DNA from: Sedimentisphaerales bacterium
GTDB taxonomy: Bacteria; Planctomycetota; Phycisphaerae; Sedimentisphaerales; SM23-30
DNA: 5,005 bases
NCBI GenBank assembly: GCA_030640865.1
Contig: DAOWIP010000363.1
Span: 1 to 5,005 of the forward strand
Direction of reading: 5' to 3'
The notes below the pieces were generated by a model. That model worked only from the letters and a program-made list of their open reading frames with translations. It was not told where the DNA came from and made no database searches. Shown here piece after piece: positions 1 through 5,005 of the stretch (the stretch's first letter is position 1; each line of letters opens with the position of its first letter). The position numbers and the translations under genes are program-made.

Positions 1-17
1 ACAGAAAAAGTGGCCAT
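1..17 (-). CDS. Possible first codons of a next operon gene (partial)
   Basis: Downstream of the MoxR gene on the minus strand, an ATG at 17-15 opens a frame reading M-A-T-F-S up to the window edge. An AGGTG stretch two bases upstream could serve as a ribosome binding site, although it sits rather close to the ATG. MoxR genes of this type are usually followed directly by a DUF58 gene, so a start here would fit. Only five codons are visible and the same bases also form a terminator-like hairpin, so this is a weak call. Confidence 0.2.
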
Positions 18-24
18 GCCACCT
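4..24 (-). terminator. Possible Rho-independent terminator after moxR
   Basis: Read on the minus strand, GTGGC (22-18) and GCCAC (14-10) form a perfect 5-bp stem around a 3-base loop. One G-T and one A-T pair can extend it to 7 bp, and a run of five T follows at 9-5. It lies 14 bases past the MoxR stop codon. The stem is short for an intrinsic terminator. The position competes with the possible start of a further gene, whose ATG would be the loop. Confidence 0.35.
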
Positions 25-37
25 CATTTCGGTTTTG

Positions 38-1096
38 CTATTCATCTGTCTCCGGTACGGTCACCAACAGTTTTTGGATCACCGCGTCGGTATCGAAGCC
101 CTCACTTACCGCCGCGAAGTTCAGGATCAGCCGATGGCGCAGTACCGGCGGGGCGAATCGACGGATGTCTTCGCATGAGACGTTAAAACGACCGTTCAGT
201 ACTACGTGTGCCTTGGCCGCCATTATCAATGACTGGCCACCGCGCGGCCCACAGCCGTACCGCACCCACTTCCTGATAAAATCGGGCGATTCATCCGATT
301 GCGGCCGTGTCGCCCGACACAACCGCGCTGCGTAGTTTGCCACGTGCTCGCTCACCGGCACCTGCTGTACCAGTTTCTGATACTGCTTAATCGTTTGGGC
401 ATCGAGGATACCTTTGAGTTTGTCTTCGGGACCACGTGTGGTCGAGAGCAGAATTTTTTCTTCCTCCTCCAGACTGGGATAATCTACTTTGACCAGAAAG
501 ATAAACCGATCCAGTTGTGCCTCCGGTAGCGGATACGTCCCTTCCTGCTCGATGGGATTCTGGGTTGCCAGCACCAGAAACGGTTCGACCAGTTTATAAG
601 TATTGCCGCCGGTAGTTACCTTATGTTCCTGCATTGCTTCCAGCAGTGCCGCCTGTGTTTTCGGAGGTGTGCGATTGATCTCGTCGGCAAGCAGCACGTT
701 GGTAAAAATCGGTCCCTTATGAAAGACAAACCGCCGCTGTGATGTTTGCGGGTCTTCCTCAAGGATATTTGTTCCGGTAATATCGGTGGGCATCAGATCG
801 GGTGTGAATTGTATCCGCTTGAACTCAAGTAACATCGTCTGTGCCAGACTGTGAACCATCATTGTCTTGGCCAGCCCCGGCACGCCCATCAACAGGCAGT
901 GGCCCTGCGCAAAAAAGGCGGTGAGAATCTCATTCAGCACTTCCTTTTGTCCGACGATTACCTTGCCCACTTCGTTCAGAATCGTTTGTTTCGCCCGCGC
1001 CAGCAACTCGACCGCTTTAAGGGTGTCTTTTGCGGCTATGTGGGTTCTTGTCGGTGCTGCACTGTTTGTTATGGTGTTGGTTGTGTCGTCTGTCAT
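38..1096 (-). CDS. MoxR-family AAA+ ATPase
   Basis: A 352-residue cytoplasmic AAA+ ATPase of the MoxR family, close to the usual 310-350 residues with about 25 extra polar residues at the N-terminus. Visible motifs, in order, are Walker A GVPGLAKT (71-78), Walker B VLLADE running into DEINR (134-142), sensor 1 LATQNP (176-181), the LDRF arginine-finger region (195-198) and a sensor-2 segment GPRGGQS (283-289). The C-terminal helical lid follows. All catalytic residues are present, so it should hydrolyse ATP. MoxR proteins are believed to act as chaperones that remodel or insert cofactors into partner proteins, often von Willebrand A-domain or DUF58 proteins; the substrate here is unknown. The ATG is preceded by a GGGA at a workable distance. 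It begins 18 bases after the DUF4159 gene, so the two are surely co-transcribed. Subfamily was not resolved, so no gene symbol is given. Confidence 0.95.
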   Translation of the reverse strand: MTDDTTNTITNSAAPTRTHIAAKDTLKAVELLARAKQTILNEVGKVIVGQKEVLNEILTAFFAQGHCLLMGVPGLAKTMMVHSLAQTMLLEFKRIQFTPDLMPTDITGTNILEEDPQTSQRRFVFHKGPIFTNVLLADEINRTPPKTQAALLEAMQEHKVTTGGNTYKLVEPFLVLATQNPIEQEGTYPLPEAQLDRFIFLVKVDYPSLEEEEKILLSTTRGPEDKLKGILDAQTIKQYQKLVQQVPVSEHVANYAARLCRATRPQSDESPDFIRKWVRYGCGPRGGQSLIMAAKAHVVLNGRFNVSCEDIRRFAPPVLRHRLILNFAAVSEGFDTDAVIQKLLVTVPETDE

Positions 1097-1114
1097 ATTT
1101 TTTCCCGTATTATG

Positions 1115-2659
1115 TTAATGCGTCATTACATAAGTAATGATATTCATTCCCAATTGTTGTGCCCAGATCGGCTCATACCCCCTGATCAGCGGATAGTAGG
1201 CTTCCAGCCAGCCGGCCTCCAAATCATAAGGGCTGTAAATAACACGTAGATCGCCCCCGATGACCACACCCAATAAAAAAGGCTGCTGATTTAGTTCCGG
1301 TTTATTTTTGGCCAGTATGGGTGAATATCGCACCTTACCGATGTTGAACAGGCAATGATAAATCTCATGTTCGGGAGCGATATGTTCCAATTTCGCACCG
1401 GGTAGAATCCGGGCCAGTTCCCGCCGTACCGCTTTGTCGAACGTTTTTAGTCCCAATCCATTATTGATAAGTAGTACGCCTTCGTAGTGTAGATACCTTT
1501 GCAGTGCGGAAACGGTCTGGCTTGAAAGTGTGAAATCATCCAGTCCCGTAAGATATAAAAAAGGATATGACGAGAGATTGTCTTTTGCCGCGTTTAGAGC
1601 CACCCGTTTGAGATTGACACGAATGGCTGTCAGTCGTCGCAGTTTCATCAGCAATTCCGTGGCTGCTCCGGGGTGCACGTTCCAGGCCCCTGTATGTCTG
1701 AGCTGGGCAAATACAAACTCGTCGGTGGGCGCCTTCTGATCCGCCAGGGCAAAAATCTCCGGCTTTCCTTCCAGTGCCCCGACTTCCGCGTAGCCCACGA
1801 TATAAGCGGTCAGGTTAATGCCGATTTCATTAGCGCTTTTTTCATCATAGTAGGCCGCTTCTTTCAATTGTGCCAGCCGTTCGAGATTGCGATTCCAACC
1901 GCAGCCCAGACCATATCTGGAGACCAGCACTCCCACACGCGAGCCGATATACATTCCTTCCAGAAACGGCTGGTCGGAGGAAACGTTTTTTGGGTAATTT
2001 ACTTTTTCGATATCGATTGCGATATGATAGAGCGGATGATCGGGCGGGATAACGCGAAAGCGGCATTCCGGAAAAACTTCTTTGAATACCTGGCGAACAG
2101 ATTTATAAAAATAAGGAGACCCGGCAATCGAATCACAGATAACCATACCTCCATTCAGAACATATTCTCGCAGCATTTTAATGTGGTCGCTGCTTAACCT
2201 TACGGTTCGCACCCCGCTGAAAAGCAGTGCCGGCAGCCTTTTGGGATCGAAATGAAAATCATTCAGACTTATATTACTCCAGTGATAGTACAGGTCCATC
2301 GCCCGGGCGTTTCCCACGAACTTTTCCGTATCGGTCGGGCAGAGGTTCCAGTCGGCGATCTTCATCTTGTTACCGTTGGAATCGACGAAAGACGCCGACT
2401 GACCCCAGGCTACCTTACCGATCAGGTAATCGGGCTGTGGCGGCTTTTTGCGTTCCGTCCGCCGCAGGGGCGTGGCCGGCAGCGGCAGGGGCGGCAGTGC
2501 CTCGGCTGCGCTGATGTTTTTCCGCGGCGCTTTCGGCAGACTCCTGTTGCCGAGATAGACGAACCAGTCATCCTCGTCGGCCTGAACGCTAACCCGCGAC
2601 CCCATTAACAGCACCATTATCACAACGAGAAAGTTTTGGATGCCTCTTTTACCTTCCAT
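1115..2659 (-). CDS. Exported protein with two tandem DUF4159 domains
   Basis: A 514-residue protein of unknown function. Residues 1-27 look like a Sec signal peptide: a basic start (KR), a hydrophobic core (residues 10-19), and probable cleavage after V-Q-A at 27. A proline-rich linker (about 41-77) leads to two related DUF4159 domains, roughly 78-292 and 314-514. They match segment by segment: LPALLFSG/YPFLYLTG, LREYVLNGG/LQRYLHYEG, then a P-x-H-x-(L/I)-Y-H block, FLEGMYIG/FLLGVVIG, a GW, and a closing G-(I/M)-N-(L/I) segment. DUF4159 is thought to have a class I glutamine amidotransferase-like fold; I see no obvious catalytic Cys-His-Glu triad, so a binding or scaffolding role is more likely. 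The gene lies just upstream of moxR, as often seen with this domain, suggesting that it works with the MoxR system from the periplasmic side. The start has a good AAGGA site 8 bases upstream. Confidence 0.88.
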   Translation of the reverse strand: MEGKRGIQNFLVVIMVLLMGSRVSVQADEDDWFVYLGNRSLPKAPRKNISAAEALPPLPLPATPLRRTERKKPPQPDYLIGKVAWGQSASFVDSNGNKMKIADWNLCPTDTEKFVGNARAMDLYYHWSNISLNDFHFDPKRLPALLFSGVRTVRLSSDHIKMLREYVLNGGMVICDSIAGSPYFYKSVRQVFKEVFPECRFRVIPPDHPLYHIAIDIEKVNYPKNVSSDQPFLEGMYIGSRVGVLVSRYGLGCGWNRNLERLAQLKEAAYYDEKSANEIGINLTAYIVGYAEVGALEGKPEIFALADQKAPTDEFVFAQLRHTGAWNVHPGAATELLMKLRRLTAIRVNLKRVALNAAKDNLSSYPFLYLTGLDDFTLSSQTVSALQRYLHYEGVLLINNGLGLKTFDKAVRRELARILPGAKLEHIAPEHEIYHCLFNIGKVRYSPILAKNKPELNQQPFLLGVVIGGDLRVIYSPYDLEAGWLEAYYPLIRGYEPIWAQQLGMNIITYVMTH

Positions 2660-2667
2660 TTGCTAAT

Positions 2668-2672
2668 TCCTT
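2668..2672 (-). promoter_or_regulatory. Ribosome binding site of the DUF4159 gene
   Basis: Reads AAGGA on the minus strand, 8 bases before the ATG at 2659. It fixes this ATG as the start and so keeps the full signal peptide. Confidence 0.7.
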
Positions 2673-2711
2673 ACAAGGCATTTGCGAAAAACCGGATTAA
2701 AGCTGGATGCC

Positions 2712-2735
2712 GTAACAGGTGTTATATCTTGTTAC
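2712..2735. repeat. Inverted repeat in the leader of the DUF4159-moxR operon
   Basis: GTAACA (2712-2717) and TGTTAC (2730-2735) are perfect inverted 6-bp half-sites separated by 12 bases. The dyad lies about 50-75 bases before the DUF4159 start and just downstream of the predicted promoter. It could be an operator or a weak leader hairpin; six-base arms in A+T-rich DNA may also arise by chance. Confidence 0.3.
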
Positions 2736-2745
2736 ACATTGATAT

Positions 2746-2775
2746 ATTATACCTCTTTTATACTATAACTGCTAA
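2746..2775 (-). promoter_or_regulatory. Predicted sigma70-type promoter for DUF4159-moxR
   Basis: On the minus strand, TTAGCA (2775-2770; four of six matches to the -35 consensus) is followed after 18 bases by a perfect TATAAT (2751-2746). Transcription would start near 2739, giving a leader of about 80 bases. It sits in a 229-base A+T-rich gap after folP. No terminator is visible after folP, so read-through from folP is also possible. Confidence 0.45.
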
Positions 2776-2888
2776 TAAAAGATAATTATTGCACAGATAA
2801 TACTGTTATAATCTCTTATATTACAATTAGTTGTGTCGTTACTTCGGCAATATATCCGGCAACTTCAAACGCGGTGATTTTTGTGCCT

Positions 2889-3740
2889 CTACAGGCTTGT
2901 ACCGCGGATGGCCGTAATTATCCGGGCAACCTGGGCCATTTCCCTGACATTGTGAACTCGGACGATATGAACCCCGGCAGCCACGCACCATGCCACGGCA
3001 GCGGCAGTACCGAAGATGCGATCTGAAGGATTTGTAATATTGAGGATTTTACCGATAAATGACTTTCTGCTGGGACCCGCAAGAACTGGAACATTTAGTT
3101 TCAGAAATTCGCTGATGTGTCGAAATAATTGCAGGTTGTGCTCTAATGTCTTGCCGAAGCCAAACCCGGGGTCGATCACAATTTGCGACCGTTTGATCCC
3201 TGCCGCCACGGCATACTCGATTCGCTCGTTTAAAAACGCCTTGACATCCTGAACAACGTCTTTGTAGGTAGGATTTGTCTGCATTGTCCGCGGTTTGCCC
3301 TGTATATGCATCAGTATGACCGGCACACCCTCGCGAGCGGCCAGTTTCGCCATTTGCCCATCGAACCGTAACGCGGAAATATCGTTGATTATCGCAGCCC
3401 CCGCTTCTAATGCCGTCTGTGCCACTTTGCTACTGGTTGTATCGATACTTATTGGCGTTTCAGTTTGCCGGCGCAAATCCTGGATTACAGGTACGACTCG
3501 TTCGATTTGGCCTTCGTCGCTGACAGGCTCTGCTCCGGGCCGCGTCGATTCTCCGCCGATATCGATTATGCCCGCTCCTTCAGCGATCATTTTCAGCCCC
3601 TGCGCCACCGCCTCATCCGGGTTGAGAAACTTGCCCCCGTCGCTGAACGAATCGGGCGTAACGTTCAGGATACCCATAATCACCGGCCCAGCCGACAGGT
3701 CCAGAACCTTCCCACAACAGTCAATCTGATATTTATTCAT
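2889..3740 (-). CDS. folP: Dihydropteroate synthase
   Basis: A 283-residue cytosolic enzyme that joins 6-hydroxymethyl-dihydropterin diphosphate to 4-aminobenzoate, giving dihydropteroate in folate synthesis; it is the sulfonamide target. The TIM-barrel signatures are complete: IMGILNVTPDSFSDGG (21-36), DIGGESTRPGA (60-70), the SID strand with Asp100, Asn119-Asp120, MHIQGKP (144-150), DPGFGFGK (190-197) with the pterin-binding Asp190, GPSRKSF (222-228) with Lys226, and the closing R-V-H (261-263). The length is normal for the family. The ATG at 3740 has an AGGA a few bases upstream. The gene is divergent from the CPBP gene, and no other folate gene is in the window. Directly after the stop codon, another frame continues with a coding-like 17-residue tail (see findings). 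Confidence 0.97.
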   Translation of the reverse strand: MNKYQIDCCGKVLDLSAGPVIMGILNVTPDSFSDGGKFLNPDEAVAQGLKMIAEGAGIIDIGGESTRPGAEPVSDEGQIERVVPVIQDLRRQTETPISIDTTSSKVAQTALEAGAAIINDISALRFDGQMAKLAAREGVPVILMHIQGKPRTMQTNPTYKDVVQDVKAFLNERIEYAVAAGIKRSQIVIDPGFGFGKTLEHNLQLFRHISEFLKLNVPVLAGPSRKSFIGKILNITNPSDRIFGTAAAVAWCVAAGVHIVRVHNVREMAQVARIITAIRGTSL

Positions 3741-3786
3741 TATTCCTGTTCCGCATTTTATTGTTTAGCGATGATCGGCCTGATTT

Positions 3787-3815
3787 ATTATAATTTATCA
3801 ATACTATAATTCGAA
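3787..3815 (-). promoter_or_regulatory. Predicted folP promoter
   Basis: On the minus strand a perfect TATAAT (3792-3787) lies 17 bases after TTCGAA (3815-3810), which is a poor -35 box with three of six matches. The start of transcription would be near 3780, about 40 bases before the folP ATG. The -35 overlaps the opposing -10 box of the CPBP promoter. Confidence 0.4.
3805..3810 (+). promoter_or_regulatory. Predicted -10 box of the CPBP gene
   Basis: A perfect TATAAT, 23 bases before the CPBP ATG. No convincing -35 is seen at the right distance (the bases near 3781-3787 are A+T-rich and overlap the folP -10). Transcription would begin near 3817, leaving a very short leader without a clear Shine-Dalgarno site. 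Confidence 0.35.
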
Positions 3816-3833
3816 AAAACTTTCAAGCAGCTA

Positions 3834-4535
3834 ATGAACAAGCGAAAATTATTATTGGTTTTTATCTGCGTTGCGATGATATTGCCGCTGGTGGGGGCAC
3901 TGCTGTATTTTGTTATCTTAAAAGGTACAATTGCAGCCCGGATTGTGTACGGTCTGGCCAAGCTGTCTATGCTGGCTGGGCCTATTGTCGTTGTGATAAC
4001 ATTGGAAAAGAACGTGTTACGTTTTGCTTCTTTTGACTGGAAGAACCTGTTGAGGGCAATCTCTCTGGGCCTGTTAACCGGCGGTTGTATCGCGGCGTTT
4101 ATGCTGGTGTTGTATGAATATTCCGCCCTTGGCGACTATGTTAATCGTTTCGCCGGCGATGTCCGGCAAAAGGCCGAACAACTGGGTTTTCTCGATCACT
4201 ACTGGTCATTTGGCGTTTTTCTGGCAGTTGGACATTCTTTGCTGGAGGAGTATTACTGGCGTTGGTTTGTTTTTGGCCGACTGCGGAAATTCCTAAAGTC
4301 TGCTGTTTCTGCCGCGCTGCTCGGCTCGCTGACCTTTGCCGCTCATCATTATGTTGTCCTCGGATGTTTTTTCTCACTGGCTGGTGCGGTCTTATTGGGA
4401 ACCTCTGTCGCGATGGGCGGCTGCCTGTGGTGTTGGATGTACAATCGGCAGAAAACACTGATCGGCTGCTGGCTCTCGCATGCACTAATCGATATGATGA
4501 TTATGTATATTGGCTACAGGTTAATTTTTACTTAA
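3834..4535 (+). CDS. CPBP-family intramembrane metalloprotease
   Basis: A 233-residue polytopic membrane protein of the CPBP (CAAX protease/bacteriocin-processing, Rce1-like) family. The three family motifs are visible: EEYYWR (138-143, matching E-E-x-x-x-R), F168-x-x-x-H172, and H216-x-x-x-D220, an Asp variant of the last motif. Hydrophobic stretches suggest about six to eight membrane segments, roughly at 6-29, 36-57, 73-94, 125-141, 157-175, 177-199 and 208-231. With the glutamates and both histidines present it is probably an active protease, but the substrate is unknown: bacterial members act in peptide maturation, self-immunity to bacteriocins, or unknown processes. No bacteriocin precursor or transporter lies nearby. 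It stands alone between divergent folP and downstream ssrA. The ATG lacks a clear ribosome binding site; the next in-frame ATG would remove the first membrane segment, so 3834 is preferred. Confidence 0.85.
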   Translation: MNKRKLLLVFICVAMILPLVGALLYFVILKGTIAARIVYGLAKLSMLAGPIVVVITLEKNVLRFASFDWKNLLRAISLGLLTGGCIAAFMLVLYEYSALGDYVNRFAGDVRQKAEQLGFLDHYWSFGVFLAVGHSLLEEYYWRWFVFGRLRKFLKSAVSAALLGSLTFAAHHYVVLGCFFSLAGAVLLGTSVAMGGCLWCWMYNRQKTLIGCWLSHALIDMMIMYIGYRLIFT

Positions 4536-4619
4536 GGCAACCTCTAAAAAAACATTATTGATCAGTCAAATGGTGCGATGGATCGCGCCCCACTTAACTG
4601 CCATCTTTCGTCGAGCCAT

Positions 4620-4647
4620 CCACCTCGAATACTCGGTGGCTGCCACC
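4620..4647. repeat. Overlapping inverted repeats between the CPBP gene and ssrA
   Basis: CCACC (4620-4624) can pair with GGTGG (4635-4639) across a 10-base loop. The same GGTGG is also part of a 13-base palindrome with GCCACC (4635-4647). The two hairpins are mutually exclusive. No T-run follows, so this is not a standard terminator. It lies in a locally G+C-rich patch of the gap (about 4565-4690), whose function I do not recognise. Confidence 0.3.
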
Positions 4648-4707
4648 AATCAGAAGCGGACATGGCCCGCACTACTTTCGCCCTGGCTACGCTTGCTGAT
4701 TATTTAT

Positions 4708-4736
4708 TTGCCAAACCGGTTCTATATTGATATACT
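4708..4736 (+). promoter_or_regulatory. ssrA: Predicted ssrA promoter
   Basis: TTGCCA (4708-4713) and TATACT (4731-4736) match five of six consensus bases each, with the optimal 17-base spacer. Transcription would begin near 4743, about 50 bases before the mature tmRNA 5' end, so the precursor leader would be removed by RNase P. This is the best promoter match in the window and suits a strongly expressed stable RNA. Confidence 0.6.
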
Positions 4737-4792
4737 ATAAATGGTGTTTTATGAGAATGTTTTATGCCTTTTTGCTATTGAATGGGTAACCC

Positions 4793-5005
4793 GGGGGCGA
4801 AAGGTTTCGACCGGACGGGTTGAGGTTCGAGTGGCGTGTCCAGGATGACAGTAGGCCTGGTTAATCATCTGTCACAATAACTTAAATGCCAACAATCAGT
4901 TGCGCATGGCCGCCTAAATAGCGACCCGTTCACACCGTGACGCCCGCTAACGGTGTTGAGCGACGATAGTGGGCTGGTCGGTCCCGGCTGTTCGGCACGG
5001 GACTG
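4793..5005 (+). ncRNA. ssrA: tmRNA (transfer-messenger RNA), 5' part
   Basis: Rescues ribosomes stalled on broken messages and adds a degradation tag. The 5' end GGGGGCG with GGTTTCGAC (4803-4811) is the tRNA-like-domain signature. Pseudoknot 1 is clear: stem CCAGG/CCTGG (4840-4844 with 4856-4860) and stem TGACAG/CTGTCA (4846-4851 with 4869-4874). The resume codon GCC is at 4888, preceded by TAAAT with the expected A at -4. Pseudoknot 2 follows: a 7-bp stem (4932-4938 with 4950-4956) and an 8-bp stem with one G-T pair (4942-4949 with 4967-4974), enclosed by CGACC/GGTCG (4922-4926 with 4976-4980). The first stem of pseudoknot 3, GTCCCG/CGGGAC, is at 4981-4986 and 4998-5003. The rest, including the 3' acceptor strand, lies beyond the window. 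It is a one-piece type as far as can be seen. Confidence 0.95.
4888..4917 (+). other. ssrA: tmRNA proteolysis-tag reading frame
   Basis: Reading from the resume codon GCC, the encoded tag is A-N-N-Q-L-R-M-A-A followed by TAA at 4915. With the alanine carried by tmRNA itself, the full tag would be AANNQLRMAA. The AN start and AA end are typical. The third-last residue is Met rather than the usual Leu or Val, and the centre carries Gln-Leu-Arg rather than acidic residues. A second stop, TAG, lies two bases further on in another frame. Confidence 0.85.

Noticed and set aside
851..1249. A 132-codon plus-strand frame across the moxR/DUF4159 junction
   Set aside because: It is antisense to the ATPase N-terminus, including Walker A, and has no family features.
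1673..2197. A 174-codon open frame on the plus strand inside the DUF4159 gene
   Set aside because: It is antisense to a gene with a clear signal peptide, domains and ribosome binding site, and its translation has no recognisable motif.
3295..3729. A 144-codon plus-strand frame opposite folP
   Set aside because: It is the shadow of the conserved dihydropteroate synthase signatures on the other strand.
4141..4485. A 114-codon minus-strand frame opposite the CPBP gene
   Set aside because: Its translation is rich in Arg, Ser and Gln with no motif, while the plus strand carries all three CPBP motifs.
4558..4740. A 60-codon plus-strand frame starting with TTG before ssrA
   Set aside because: It has no ribosome binding site, runs through the predicted ssrA promoter and resembles no family I know.
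4776..4781. TATTGA as an alternative ssrA -10 box close to the mature 5' end
   Set aside because: There is no -35 box at the right distance, and the TTGCCA/TATACT pair upstream is much stronger.

Overview
The window is an ordinary-looking bacterial chromosomal segment of moderate G+C, with strongly A+T-rich gaps between genes. A MoxR ATPase paired with a tandem DUF4159 protein is a pairing I associate with Planctomycetota and related phyla. The tmRNA has an unusual tag. A planctomycete-like or other PVC-type bacterium is my best guess, but no lineage marker in the window settles it.

Layout. The left three quarters are on the minus strand and read right to left: folP (dihydropteroate synthase), a 229-base A+T-rich gap with a plausible promoter, an exported protein with two DUF4159 domains, then 18 bases later a MoxR-family AAA+ ATPase. 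The left edge holds either a small hairpin-plus-T-run terminator or the first codons of a further gene; a DUF58 gene would be the family expectation. On the plus strand, starting from a 93-base divergent region shared with folP, lies a CPBP-family membrane protease-like gene. It is followed by a 257-base gap and then the 5' part (213 bases) of ssrA (tmRNA), cut by the right edge. The tmRNA part visible includes the TLD-like 5' end, pseudoknot 1, the complete tag reading frame, pseudoknot 2 and the first stem of pseudoknot 3.

How the genes fit together. MoxR and the DUF4159 protein are almost certainly co-transcribed. MoxR-DUF58-DUF4159 type clusters are thought to act as chaperone-like systems on envelope or von Willebrand A-domain proteins, but their substrate is not known here. 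FolP makes dihydropteroate for folate. The CPBP protein is a predicted intramembrane protease. tmRNA rescues stalled ribosomes. Apart from the MoxR/DUF4159 pair, the neighbours look like housekeeping genes placed side by side.

I found no CRISPR array, tRNA, intact insertion sequence or clear mobile element. I did not find a convincing new system. The observations most worth checking are the tmRNA tag, the internal duplication in the DUF4159 protein, the out-of-frame coding-like tail after folP, and the face-to-face promoters between folP and the CPBP gene.
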